The notes: a model not told the origin generated them from the sequence alone. A DNA stretch of 64,000 nt from Echinostoma caproni (GCA_900618425.1 UZAN01039510.1:84934-148933); one strand, 5' to 3'; shown: positions 49,831-62,690, counted from the first letter of the stretch. A program made the numbers and translations.

Positions 49831-52800
49831 TTTGCGAAGACGCCCATTGATGCGGTAAATTCAAGTTTGGAATTAGCATCTCCAATTCACTGTAAACATT
49901 GATTGCTAAGGATTCGATTGTACGCACCAGACAAGTTTGTTGACCAACTTGTGTCAGTGCCCCGATTTAGAAACCCATTATATTCAGTGACTGCCAATGT
50001 TTCAGAAACCGCAGTTTATTTGGAGATGAACTACGTGGCAGTGAGGTTTGGCGATTAACAAACAAGTTGTCTCATGGAATGTTACGGCTTAGCAGAATGG
50101 TCAAAGGAAGAGGTTTGGGTACTGAAGACAAAAAATTAACCAAGACTGTGAATTCGAGCATTAGCTAAGTTATCATTACTAATTGCAAGGAGCAAAGCGG
50201 TCTTGAATATCCTGTAAGACAACAGATGCAGTGCGAAATTATCCACGGAGCTTGATGGATAGTCACTGCTAGAGAATCCAGTCATTAAGCAGAGGGATTA
50301 TGGTTCTCAACCAAAGCATTTTGTTCTGAAACGCACTCAGCCACAATGTATCGGGTCAAGCAAAACAGAATCCTCTTTAGTTGGATCAGTTATTCTTCCA
50401 TAATGTTTTACTGACTGCGTCGAATCCCCAACCTTAAGCGCCCTGAGACCGAACTTTGTCATAAATTTACCGTTTGATGTTCCAAGAATGATTAGATCCT
50501 CGGCTTGAAACACAATAATCCTGTGTAGCTTTTGGGGTCATAGAGCGAGACAAGTAATCACAACACGCCAAAGTGTCGTTTTGCCAAAATGGTATCATGA
50601 TAAATAATGAAGAAACTTATGGAGAGGAAAACGGTGCCCGCATCGAAACGAGTGGATAAACATAAATAGTTGCAGCTGACAAAAGCCTGCCAGATCAGAT
50701 GTCACTGATTGTTCTGGTGAAACTGTCAGGGTACTGTTGCGGGGAGATGCATAAATTTTGATTCCTGATGATATCAATCAACGTGCACTCTTAACCGAGG
50801 CCAAACAAAAAAGGGTACGTATTGAGTTTGCCAACAAACTCAGATCTCAACAGACCAGATTAAGAAATATCATCTGTGGATCTAATTAAATCTACCAGTC
50901 ACAACAAAATAATTTCCATTCCACTTGATAAGTTGATTAGGAAGTAAATAAGGAATGATTTATCGTTACACTTCTGTGCATAGCACTCCGATTAGTTCCC
51001 AGTCTGTTAAAATGATCACAGACGTTTACAGTGTCTGCCGCTCTCGCAACTCCTTCGCCAAATGTCACATCTATCAAAATTAACGCTTTGTGTGAGGTCT
51101 AACGGTACTTTTGTCAAAGAACTATTTTAGGAATTATTATTGGTCTCTTTTATATAACATGCGATATTTCGTGGTGAGTCTCGAACTTAAATCTATTTGG
51201 TTACCGCCTAAGAAACCAGATTGTAATTTGCTTAGACACCTTGCTCTCTACTGACACAGAAATCAATTACAGCAAAAGTGGTCCATCGAAGCCAGAGTGT
51301 GTCAACTTTTTTGTTGGACGCTAGATTAAAAAGACTGAAACAAATACTCAGGAGGACATAAAATGTCGATAAGATAAAATTACAATTACAAAAGCGCAAT
51401 CTGTGTGATATTCATTGATCATTTTCATTCATAAATTCTCATGATTTTTCCTACCGGCGCACTTATAACTTGAGTATAACGAAATCTAGTCGATAAATTT
51501 TACGGTTATTATGTGTTTGACCGATATATAAGCAACTAAGTGAATATGTATCATCACAGATGTGTTGTGTTTTGTGTGGGTTAACTCTAACCTGGAAGTG
51601 TAAGTCCAAGTGTTGGCTCCTAAGAAAAAGGATGTTTTGAAAGTTACGATACTGAATGAGTTTGAAAAACAATCGGTATACATCTGTTCCGCAAAGAAAC
51701 TCAAACAGCAAATCATTTCCAAGGGCAACATACAAACCGGTGGGAGGGAATTATACAAAAACAAGAAATATCACGTTTTTTCAGATTGAATAAACGGAGA
51801 ATCTTTGGTTTCGAATTATCGAATACTAATGTCTTCGTGTCACGTTTACAGGCCTAGTGGCTTCGCTCAAATAATAAGTTCATTGTTGACCTCAAACAGC
51901 TTCTTTGGGAAATCCTACTGTCAGACAGTTCTTGTTGTTCTATCGCACTTGAATTATGTGATATACATTTTGTTCTGTCAGACGATTGGCAATACCATCC
52001 ACATTGAAGTATCTCGCATAGAATTCAGTTCATCCAACTTAAGGACGTAAAGGGAAAAACAAAATTGATATAAACGTAAACTAAGTGTTTGACAAATAGC
52101 TACTTCAAACGAAGGAGAATGCGAGCATTTAAGAGTGAATGGTTTCTTAAGATGTTGACTAGGTGGATGATCCGGAAGAGTTCTGTTTAGTGATGCACAT
52201 GGTAATCTTTGAGCTAACTCCATTCATTCAATACAAAGCATTGTGTTTTAAATGCATTTCTGAATTGAACACATGGTTGCATATGTGCGCGGATGACTGC
52301 CGTTGCTTAAACTCGAGAACAATATCCATTATGGTTTCTAAAGCTCTTGATGGTATCACATCAATGGCCAGTTTTGAGTTTTCTGCATTAGTGTTTTTTA
52401 ACTTTCGACGAGTCTGGTATATCAGTTAACTGGAAGCATCTGTCGACTGTTACTCTGACATTGTATCCAACGAGTTTCACCATTCCCTTTTGTGGCCAAT
52501 ATGTGTGCGACGGAAGACTTTGCTTCGGGCCACTTCAGACCTCCGTGTGATAAAACCCTGGAATATACCATCATTGCATAAGACAAACAGTGGCTAGGAT
52601 CCTCGTTTGCTGTGGTTTATCAAGAGACTATAACATCACTATTTATTCCAGACTGCTTCGTAGGGTTGGGCGGAACTCATGACAAAATGGGAAAAGAAAT
52701 AATCAACCTGTCAGTTCCCTGACCCGATAAAGCTCACACTTTCTTCCTCACACATGTGCACTGGTTTGGGTCATTAGGAGTGGGTGGGGGATGGCCGTAT

Positions 52801-53131
52801 CGTGTGTGGTGTTGGCCATGGAAGACCGTGTGTACTTACGAATTACTTTTTAATAGCATGCGGGAAGATTATTTAGGCGATTTACGTTCGCCTCCGTTGC
52901 GATCAGAATGCGACTTCTTCGGTTGCGAACTAATCAGAGAAGTCAAAACGGCTCCGCTACTTTGTCCACATTATTTCAAGATTATTAGAGTTTTCTTGCT
53001 CCAAAAAGAGGAAGATATGTAAAACGGCGTGAAATATGACATCACTTACTAAGCTATTATAAACCTATTTCACTTGACACTTATTGAGCAGTTAAGCGAA
53101 AACGTGAGGATTAGAGTTTATGTGGCTTCAC
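49831..53131. other. no recognisable gene
   Basis: Overlapping chance frames at 51463-51764 (minus), 51805-52430 (plus) and 52756-53022 (plus) have no recognised domain. Nothing repeated elsewhere in the window. Confidence 0.45.
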
Positions 53132-53265
53132 CTTTGTATCGCACTTTTATAAATGCCAACATCAGAAAACCAATACAATGTCGCTTCGCTTTTCAGAGGC
53201 GCTTGATTCTGGTCAACCGTATATGCAGTACATAATTTTCTTGGTTTCGACAAGCTCATTTTGCT
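53132..53265 (-). CDS. best internal-exon candidate, unrecognised
   Basis: Minus-strand stretch bounded by an acceptor with pyrimidine tract (accttttctgaaatcatattcag) and a strong CAAAG|gtgaag donor. One frame is open throughout: it starts KMSLSKPRKLCTAYTVDQNQ and ends DVGIYKSAIQ plus two bases. The composition is protein-like and the splice signals are the best pair in the window. The family is unknown and neighbouring exons with matching phase were not found. If it starts at the ATG (53259) it could be a first exon. Confidence 0.28.
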
Positions 53266-53479
53266 GAATATGATTTCAGAAAAGGTGTAAATATAAGCAC
53301 TCACCAAATCCAAATTGACTAGTTCGTCATCTTGATCGTTTTGTATAGTACAATGCTCCCTTTTGGTGTCTCTCCCTGTTAGTTTCGGGAGTACTATAAT
53401 GCGTCAGTCTTTCACCATTTATCGATTCATTTTACTTTCGTGAACTTCCTATTTCTACTACACTTATTAGAGAATGATA

Positions 53480-53960
53480 TGTCTAAGATTTGGTTCTTGA
53501 CCACAAACTTTCATGCTTCAGTAATTCCTCTGAAGTCCATAGTGGACTCCATGCATTTGTTAAAGGATCCACATTTCGTCCCCTTAAACTGAACACCGTC
53601 AAACATCAGGGTGTCAAATTTTATCAGTCTGGCGGTCCATATCAAGCTTCAGGACCGGCTTTCCATCTCTGTCTGTGTTCTAACGATCAACGATCAACTA
53701 CTGCGTCCCTCCACCGCAAAATATCTGGGAGTGTTTTTAACCCATTATCTGTCATGTTGCACGCACGTCTGCGAGGTGTGTTCTAAGAGTAAACATCCAC
53801 AAACTTTCTTCTTGAGATTAAGTTTATGAAGTCTTCTAATAGACTCTACTGGTTGCTTCGTTAACCAAACTTTCCAAATCATCTCGCCAGGAATGCCAAT
53901 CAGCTGAGGAGATCTTTAAAGACCTGTCGAAGTGCAGTAGTCTTCCTCGCGTTATGTTTG
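53480..53960 (+). pseudogene. CR1/Jockey-type LINE reverse-transcriptase fragment
   Basis: The plus strand reads IKLQDRLSISVCVLTINDQ, then STAKYLGVFLTHYLSCCTHV and CEVCSKSK...FFLRLSL at 53640-53828. These are the post-palm blocks of CR1/Jockey elements (IxVxDxxLxxxxxxKYLGVxLxxxLSWxxHV..V..K). After a stop, and in another frame, ARNANQLRRSLKT (about 53885) matches the next LRRxLK block. A pre-motif HLLKDPHFVPL lies upstream at about 53560. The palm with its catalytic Asp pair is absent. Decayed fragment, probably 5'-truncated. Confidence 0.75.
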
Positions 53961-56900
53961 TAGATAATGTGGTCACTAATCACACTGTCATTGGATTAAT
54001 TTACTTGTACGTATCCGTAACTCATTTATCCATCCACATTTTTTGCGTAACTTTATCGACTAGATGGAAAAGGCTAAAAATTCACCCAACGTGGGACTTT
54101 AAAACCTAAATTGAATGAACCCCCTTAAACTGCCTCCGATCAATGATAATCTTCCATTACTGTTCTTACTTTTAAAGTCAAATAATCTCTCTTGCGTACT
54201 GACAAGCTGCAGCCTCTTATTGAGAAATAATTAAGTCACCTTAATTTTGAAAGAGAAACTGAGCCAAATGGGATATGCGAAAAACATCACTGTAGTTGTT
54301 ATTGGCAGAGTACCAGGTCCATAGTGCTAACCATTGTCTGAGGTCAAAATCTGATCACCCACGAATAAACTACCCACTCTTCCCTCTCACTCCGTTTGCG
54401 CTTTTCGACAACCAAGGGGAAAAGGGTATTCTGAATAAACAGACGGGAACAATAAGTGAACCTGAACGAGGGGAATGTCACAGTGACTGTCTAGTGAATA
54501 TCAAAATTTAAACTACGTTTTTTATTTCCATATTTATTTCGCCACCTTGGTGACCGGCGTAAACGAGCCGATGATTAACATGCAAATTTGTTTGAAGCAC
54601 TAATTTCACGTTCCATGAATGGTTTTAATAATCACTCTGAACCGATTTACACTATTCACAACCATGACGATGTAGAAAGCTGAAAATTGATCTACAGTGG
54701 CTGCGTAAGACTGTTATTGATTTGACTCGTAAATGGGTCTCTAAGTAAGCAACTTGTCAGTAGTTTCAGGTAGTTCTTATTATTACCAAGAAAACCCGAC
54801 ACCATGTCTCGTCTAATCGAAACACCAAACACAGGGCAACCATTAAAATAATGAAACCTTTGGGTATTTTTCCCTTTTTGTACACAACAGTTCAGACCGT
54901 TACAAATTAAGCGATTCGTGGATGCGTTAACGAATAAAGTTTGCTAGAAATATTTTGCATTGGTATAGCACGTCCGCGGTGTTTTTGGGTGTGAACCGTT
55001 AAAGTTTCCCTTCTTCCGTTTAACCTCTCCAAATCACCGTGTTATGAACAGTATTTTACTTGAAACAAAAAGCACTAGGATATGCAATGTTTCAGCAAAA
55101 TAGACATGCGATAAATGTTTCGTAAGTCTTTTATTGTCTAGTTGGTGATGAAAAAATTGTTTTAAATTTAGAGATCAGTGCCTTCCGGTCTATTTTCCCT
55201 GAGAATTAATTGTATGCTCAAAAGCGTAGGCGGCGTTTCTGAAAGTGTTCAAAACTCCATGAGATTACTGAACACTTTGTTTCAGTTGAATCATTCCTCA
55301 CTCACCCTCCGTAGCTGATTTTAGACATTTGTGCACGAATTCGTCCCGGAAATGTTCGATCTATGAATGACGTTATTTGTAAATCTCGAATTCATGTCCT
55401 GCATTCGATAGACTGATTTCATCACGCAACCACATTTTTTCTGAACATACGTGATTGCCTGTGATATATGTGTTGACACCTAGTCTACATACATTATTAA
55501 TGGAATATAAGATTCTTTTTTTCAATAGAAGCTCAGTTGTTTCCCGGATAGTGGAAAAGATCAAGTAGAAGTCACCGATCAATTTTTCTTAGGGAAACTA
55601 CTTGATATACAACTCAACTCTTCATTGACGACATTGTCTATTACTTACAGTGAATTTATACTGTACATTGATCATGGTTACAAAGTAGTAATGCCGAAAC
55701 TATCTGGTTTTAACACAAATGGAAACACATGTACATTATTGTAAGCGGTCTAGTTAAAAGAGACGAAAAACAGTGACTAAATCACACAATGAAGAGCATT
55801 CGATGACCAGACGTGATGTTTAATAAACTGATTATTTTTCCCTGTTCATGAGGACCATGGGGACGGATCAAATAGAACAAAGTAATTAGGACTGAGCACC
55901 AGTTTCTGGTCATGAAATTGTGCGATAGCAGAAAGCGTGCACTTTCCTAATCCGCTGTGACAGCAGCTTTCAGTAAATCTCTGTAAGAAGAACCGAATGA
56001 GTTTGCTTTTTCCGCTTTCGGTGCTCACCAGTTCAGGCACACAAATTCACTGTTTCTTTTTTCTATTCATTCATAAGATCTCGCCAAATGGCGGTCAGTA
56101 TTCGGTTTCGTGCTCAATTTCGAGTACTCTCAATCAGCTGTCAGTGTGCACTCCTCTTAATTGGGTGTATACTGACAAACGTGCAGAAATAGTGGACAGA
56201 GTGTTTGTTGGGAATTGGAGATTGCATGGGAAGGGAATGGCTAATACAATGCACAATCAATATAGGCCACGACAAAACGCGGGTACTGGATTAACCTCAT
56301 TGGGAACATTGATGGGGACAGCTGATAACCCGGTAGGCTGATGGACGAGCTCAGTTAGAGGAAAACAATTCATGCGTTTTGGTGCCCTGATGTAGAGTAT
56401 GAACTTACTTCCTTGTTAAGCAGCTTGACAAGAATTGATGGTGATGGTGATGGAGACAGTTGATTGGTGCAAACCAACTTTCCACCGCAGTCACAACCAC
56501 ACACACTTCCAGAGGGAAGGGAGGTTTGTGTGCATCTATTTCACCAAAAAATGTCGTTCCAGTCCAGCGATCTATGTCAATAAAAATATTTCCTAACAAT
56601 TCCTCTCTTGAAGTGGGAAGTAAAAAGCAGTTGGATGTAACGCAACACAAATTATTTCACATTTCTGATTCATACCAGGATTATTTGATGGGGATGAAAT
56701 GTTTCATACAGATACGACGCATTCCTGTGATGGTGCGGCTATGAAATGGTCATAAATCGGTGGAACCGTAGATAGCTGCGGACCGGTCATTCCACAACCA
56801 AGATAGCTTATGTGGAAAGTTTAAAAACCTAACCGTGCATTCGGTGTCACATCCCGTATGAAGTAGGCTGTTGCGGAAGAGTTTCTGCTGCTGAAAACCG

Positions 56901-58033
56901 ATTACATAGATGCAGCAAACACGCAGATCTCAGATGGACATTGAGAAGAAAGCCTGATGACGGAGATAAGCATTTTATCAAATGTCCAATTTTTGTAAGG
57001 TGACATCGTGACTTTCAATAGATCATTTCATCTGAATGCTTAAAGGTGTGAGTCTCATCCACAACAGGTTTGTCAAGGTATCTGTATACAGTATCTATAT
57101 TATCTACAGTATTCATATTACAGCATATACATTTATTGCATTAATCGAATGTTTTATTAAAGGGTAACTACTTAAGCACTTAGACTAGTCACACTGACAT
57201 GGAATCTGCGAAACGTTATGTTAAATTTATTCATCATTTGTATCCACTACAGGCTGATAACTGGCCTCGATCGACCACTCTAAGGGTGGCCACAAGCATA
57301 CCAGTTCACAAAGCAACCTAATAACAAATTCTCTCAAGACGTTAATGAGCCATAGCCTTGGCATGTGTTCTTCTAGTACTTAGACGTTGAGAATATCCCT
57401 GAATCCACACAACATTCTATAAACAACAACAATGAATCGATTTGCTCAAAGGACAAGCCGACACATTTTGGCCACAGTGTTCATTCTTATTCACCTAAAC
57501 AATGACCGTTTGAGTGCCTCATTTTGTTGCATTTCCAAATGACGTTTTCTCCCGGGTGGATGATTCTAGAATAATCTGACCGTTTCGAATGTACAATAGG
57601 TATTTTGGCTTGATTATCTGAATATTTTCCTGAAAGAACACATTCCACAAGAATTCGACGCATTTCTTTCAAACAGATAGTCAGTAGCTCAGTGTTGCAT
57701 TGAACCAGGAGAGCAATTACTACTTTAACTGCTTTAATATTCTGTTTCTCAGGCCGCTGTTTCTAAGCAAACTGATTATGCGTTGTGAGAACCCGTATTC
57801 GATTCTGTTTTACCTCTCCAAACTGGGTTTTCGGTGGTCGAGGCGTAAAGCCCTCGAGGAGCTGATGTTTGGGATGCAAATAGAGCAATAACATTTTCTG
57901 GTTGATTAAAAACATTGCGAAAAATATTTCTCGTTCTTGCAGATCCGTGAATCTGTGACGGCATTCACCCATCTATAATCGTGAAGCAGACAGCATTTGA
58001 ACAACACGGATCGACCATGAAAACAATGCCATC
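53961..58033. other. no recognised gene
   Basis: 53961-54130 may still be LINE tail. At 57752-57964 protein-like frames exist on both strands. Plus: after an acceptor ttctgtttctcag, reading LSKLIMRCENPYSILFYL. Minus: from an ATG at 57964, reading to a gtaaaa donor. A second acceptor at 57939 (ttctcgttcttgcag) is followed by a short frame to a stop. None is resolved. Confidence 0.4.
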
Positions 58034-58490
58034 TCAGATGCTCTGCTGGGTTTTCCGTGCAGTACCGTTTCGCTTAAAACAACCAAAACATCCAGAGAAA
58101 CCTATTGTACATTTGCCAACACAAGGGGCGGCAAGCGTGCTTGAATATAAGGTAGAAATGAACATCAANATCAAGGTCTCAGTAAGATCATATGGGAAAG
58201 ACCAACATTTTCGGTCTTTCTCCGAAGGGGCACATAGATAAGGGGCAGGAGGGACCAAGGTCAATTGCGGAATATTCCGATGGCTTTCTTCATGCAAGAT
58301 ATGCCAAGCTATTTTCGTCATCAGGGCATGGTTCAGACCATGGTTTAATTCGTCACTCAGGTTTCTTTTCTGGGAGAGGCATTCCAATTGGAGTGCGGCA
58401 ACCAGTTTCTTCCATTGGCATAGTGGTGCGTTCTAGATTTTCATTATTAACGCTTCTACCGTTGACATGTAACGTTGCCGAAAGTTAGTC
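58034..58490. other. unresolved region with long frames on both strands
   Basis: The minus frame 58425-58034 is open for about 130 codons (includes KIAWHILHEESHRNIPQL). The plus frame 58192-58488 has a true ATG and 98 codons (includes YSDGFLHARYAKLF). Both look protein-like. It lies directly 3' of the PLE relic on that element's strand, where a GIY-YIG module would be expected, but no Cys-rich lead-in or Y-I-G motif is visible. An N lies at 58169. Possibly a repeat of unknown type. Confidence 0.3.
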
Positions 58491-58559
58491 TACTTGTTTT
58501 GGGGCTCTTTGTGTATAAATATAAAATATCGTTGTCTATCTGGTCCCCGGTGTTAGCGA

Positions 58560-59350
58560 GATGGGCCGCGGTCAAAATGTTTGTTGTTTTTTCTCGCACG
58601 CCGTGCTTAGCGAAGCCGATTTGTGTTGTCTGATCTGAAAATTGCGTTGTAATTCGTCCTACTTACCTTGCCGAACGGGTACTGAAATAATATTCATTCG
58701 TTTTCGGCCAAGATTGATTTTGGTAGTGTGGTTTTTTATGATGTTCTCGATGAAACCATCCAGGTATCCATTATTCGTGTTTTTGTATTTGATGGTTTAG
58801 AGTTCTTCCTCTACTCAATTTGGGGAGCAAATCATTTGAGTTCTAAAAGACAAACACTTTACTCATTTAAAAAATTGATTGGAACGGAACTATGGAAATC
58901 AATGTATTGATCGATCCATGTGGGTTTGCAAAACTTCAGACGGGATAACTTTGCATTTGGCCCCTTCTTGAGATTAACGTTGATGAAGTAAAGTGATCCT
59001 GATCTTCTTTGTTGAAAAATATGTTGGTGGATCAGCTCGGTTAAAATAATTCAACTGATTTTCGGTAAAATACTTTCATTAGAAAGGATAACACTATCGT
59101 CGACAGAAGAGCAGTATTGTCTGAGTTGATGAATGATGTCCCGCAGATCCTTTTTTCCAGTTTAGTAACAAACACATTTGCAAGAAACCAGCCAAGTGGG
59201 GAACCCATGGAATAACCGTCTGTCTGTCTTTATGTATGTGAACTATAGGAATAAAATAATGCAGAATATCGGGTGTATATCGCAATAATTCATCCTTGCG
59301 GCTTGCATTCGGAGTTGCATTGGTATTGTGACAATAAAACACCAATTTTC
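58560..59350 (-). pseudogene. PLE reverse-transcriptase core, frameshifted
   Basis: On the minus strand: RQTDGYSMGSPLGWFLANVF (MGSPLG at 59208-59191) is the hallmark PLE palm block (QTDGxAMGSPLGPxLANxF). A frame change follows, then VDDSVILSNES at 59104 onward, which keeps both catalytic aspartates of the (Y)VDD motif with Tyr changed to Ser. After a stop comes LKKGPNAKLSRLKFCKPTWI and DQYIDFHSSVPI (the RKPTHTDxYxxFxSxxP block). Then, with more stops, SVCLLELK and MDTWMVSS remain of the thumb. The order and spacing are those of PLE RTs. Several stops and at least one frameshift make it inactive. Confidence 0.8.
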
Positions 59351-60595
59351 AAAATCTGATTCCGAGGCGAACGACTCGATACTTGATTGATGCACCCGTC
59401 CCCTTAAAATCCAACGTTTATGTTTAGCGAAGTGATCGATGTGGATGTATGTGATTCCTATCCAAAATAAAACTCAAATGGCAAATGAACTAATTAAGGA
59501 AATGTAATCTAAAATCCGCATAATATATATGGGAAGTTCAAACTGTCTTTCAGTTACTGCTACGCGTTATATCACCTGAGTCATACACGATTGATCTCAT
59601 TGTCTTTTCTGCATCATTGTTGGCCATCAATTGATGGATTCAGTAATAATATGAGGAACAAAGGTGCATCAGAATGATCCCCAAGCACGACCAGGTGAGA
59701 CGATTGATTAAGTGTTAACTCTAGTCAATGATATGCTTTATGCTTCCTGATGGGTGAATGTTTAGCAGCTACAAAACCAAAGTACAATCAAGTAAACGAG
59801 GAAATTTGCACCAGAATTGTAGATAGCGTGGACAGAACGAAAAGAATTGCGACATGAGTGAGTATAGTCAGAAAGCGATGAGTTTCGCGTTACCAAGAAA
59901 TCGGGAAAGATAACGCACCGCAAGAGACCGGTTGGCGTTGCGGCAAGCAAATATGCAGTTATAGTGGGGTTGAGTGGAACAAGAGGAAGCACACTTTATA
60001 TGATCTGCGTGAAAAGGAAGCGAAGCTTTGCTCATTATTTTTGTGGATACACAGAAACGTGAGTTCTGATGTTGCGACACAATGAGAAGAGAGTAAGTTT
60101 CAAGTGGGGGCATAGCTTCAAGTCCTTTTTTGAGCGTCGCTGATAAGATTACAGAGGACTCATAAAGAAAAAATAGATGCAAAATGCAATTTCAAAAAAC
60201 AAACAGAAGATCAACATGCGACGGGTGGATAATTTCTTATCATCAGGATCAGATAGATTATGGTGGACCAAACAAGCCAGGTCATCTAGTGCGGAGCTAG
60301 AGCGGTTGTTCGCAAATTGACTCTTCAACTGCCATAAAAGTCGCTGAAGGCCTTACTTCTCGAAAAACGTCAACACAACAGATGTATTCGCAACGGAACG
60401 CAACGTAGAGGATCCTCTTCAGCGATTGGGGAAGTTAGAAGTAGATTTTCGATCATCCGATTCAACGCCATTTTCCAAACACTAACTAAGCCAAGGCATG
60501 ATCACTGGCGACACTCGCACATCCATTTAAAATGGTAGCTTTTAACCTGTCAGGAGCGAGTTATTTGTTGAGCCTGAGGATTCACAAATCATGGT
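59351..60595. other. no recognisable gene
   Basis: Minus frames at 60182-59762 lie upstream of the PLE core on its strand, but carry no PLE N-terminal motifs that I can see. Confidence 0.4.
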
Positions 60596-60785
60596 TTATC
60601 GCATCCCAATCAATCGCTCGAGGGCTGTCCGAGTTTGGACACTAGCTATGGCCGAGGTGATCGCCATTCGCTTACTAGGCCCCGATCTGTGTGCCCAAAA
60701 GCGTTTGGTGCAGGCACTCCAATTGCCTTGGCCGTGTGTGAAAACCAAGACGGAACATGACGTGTCACTTGACCCAAGTGGTTAA
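60596..60785 (+). other. GC-richer unrecognised frame next to CA repeat
   Basis: A 64-codon plus frame (MVYRIPINRSRAVRVWTLAM at the start) is noticeably more GC-rich than its surroundings. It ends just before a CA microsatellite. The unusual base composition suggests a repeat-derived segment. No family recognised. Confidence 0.25.
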
Positions 60786-60817
60786 AGGTCACATTATACT
60801 CCCTCCGACCCACCCAT

Positions 60818-60835
60818 CCACACACACACACACAG
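60818..60835 (+). repeat. (CA)n microsatellite
   Basis: CA run followed by further CA-rich sequence to about 60848; an N is at 60865. Confidence 0.8.
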
Positions 60836-60865
60836 ACATACACACACCCATCCTGCCTACCTCCN

Positions 60866-61999
60866 CTCCGAATATTGACCTTGAAATGAGCCAATGGCTA
60901 TCGTTATGTAATAATTTTTTTTCACTGTATGATATGTAAGAGCATGACTAGGAATATCCGAAAACAATTGTTCGCTCACCGACTCGTTTTCTCAATGCTA
61001 TTATAGGAATATTCAAGCTTTTGATTCACAAATCCTATTGTTGAATGGTGAATGATTATCTAATGTTTATTCTTTCCTCGGAAGGTCCTGTCTCTATTTT
61101 GCTGGTTCCTTCATTGAATATCTAATTTGGTGAATTCACCTCTATGTCGGCATGCGTTCGATCCGGCGACAGACAGGATTCTCTATGAGGGCGGTAAAAT
61201 CACAATCCGCTTAAGAGAATGAAACGCCTAAATGTTCGGTCAGATCCCAAGCCGGACTTCGACTCAGTAGAAAGTCAGTGAGGTTGTTGTCTGGCCCATA
61301 CTCTGACGATAAACACCGTCGTTAATGTTCCGGCTCCGGGGGCTACTGCAGAATAGAATAGGGAAAAAGGAAGCCTCTTTGTGTAAAATTCCATCGTTTT
61401 GTTTTCTAATCTGGCGTGTGTAAAACCAATGTGTGTATATCAATTCACTCTGAACCTCCTAAGCATATTACAATTTGTTCAAATGTTGTTCCTGTATATG
61501 TTTAAATACAGTTGTCCAGATCTGACAGTCGGCATGCTTTGGAAATAAAACAATACCTTGCTAATCTGCACCAACTATTTTATATTTCTGAATTGTAACT
61601 TTGGAACTACCATAACTCTTGTCCTGACCATCAAGATAACGGTGATTCAAATAGTGATACAATGGATTTAATAACCTGCAATGGGAGAAAACGTTCTTAA
61701 TAAATTCCCGTAACTGAAATGTAAGCCTATATGCTTACACAAGTTACAAATACAATACAATACAATACAATACAATACAATCCATTGATATCAATATACA
61801 CGCATGATATTGAAAACTGAAACATAGAGTACTGGCCGATTATGATGCACCAAAATGTTTTGTTTCTGATCAAATTGAGTTTCATTATGTTTATCTTCTA
61901 TAATCATGCCTTAGGAAAGGACAATAATTTATGTATTGTCTACTACGATCTACGTAGTTTCTAGATTGCATGATTTTCAAGTAATCGTGTCTGATCCTG
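60866..61999. other. no recognisable gene
   Basis: AT-rich sequence ending in the ACAAT repeat. No clear terminal inverted repeat for the transposase fossil could be found here. Confidence 0.4.
61749..61781 (+). repeat. (ACAAT)n pentanucleotide repeat
   Basis: About six tandem ACAAT units. Confidence 0.9.
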
Positions 62000-62690
62000 T
62001 TTGCCAAGATTTGATAATATCAACATCAAAATCACAAACGTTATTCATTATGAAAACGTAATGTATTCTTATAGGAGTGACTCAAGAGTTATCCCAAATT
62101 ATATCCATAAACCCTTGCCATCTCGATTATTTGTTGTGGCATTATTTCCAGGGATAAAACATGCTCAGCCTTGTAGGTGGACATCAGTCAAAGGCACCAT
62201 GGACAGTGCGAAATTCGTATCAGTAATGAGGAAAATGTTTTCAGAATTTCATGACAAATATTGTCTGACAAAGTTATTATTTTTCGAGGTAATAGTGTGA
62301 TGTTTCACCATGGGTTAGTAAATCAATTTAGTTAATAATACTGGCTCAATTAGTATTTGGCTTCAGACTTCAGAAAAGATTCCTGACTCTAAGGTCCAGT
62401 TCATACAACTTCCTCCTAATAGACCGGATGTCAATGTGGTTGAAAATCTGCTTCCTGTTTTGAAGAGAGGTCATTGCGCAACCTGTACATTGGGTATTGG
62501 AGGTAAAAGTGCGACACATAATGGAGCACAAGATAGAAAATGACTTCATAACAAAGTTGGTGGATTCGATGGCGAAGAGACTCAAAACATGTCCAAAAAA
62601 TAAAAGAGAAACAAACCGAATATTAGTGTACACAACTTTATATCTTAATTATTATTACTGGTAATTTGTTCTAAATAAAAATTGTTTTAT
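62000..62690 (+). pseudogene. Tc1/mariner transposase fossil
   Basis: The plus frame near 62110-62290 reads IHKPLPSRLFVVALFPGI, then VKGTMDSAKFVSVMRK, matching the Tc1/mariner pattern (xWGxxSxxG...xxGTMDSxxYVxVL). The stretch with the second catalytic Asp (FQDNxPxH) is lost after LLFFE. In another frame, QFIQLPPNRPDVNVVENLL (62400-62455) is the third-acid block (WPPNSPDLNPIENLW), with Asp and Glu still present and the Trp changed. The C-terminal KLVDSMAKRLKTC block lies near 62553-62590 in a third frame. Frame changes make it dead. Terminal inverted repeats were not found by eye. Confidence 0.75.

Noticed and set aside
52163..52429. LINE palm fragment upstream of the 53.5 kb reverse-transcriptase piece
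   Set aside because: The resemblance is weak and the distance to the next conserved block is far too long for one element.
58317..58332. second hammerhead (CTGATGACGAAA on the minus strand)
   Set aside because: The two core strands are contiguous with no room for helix II.
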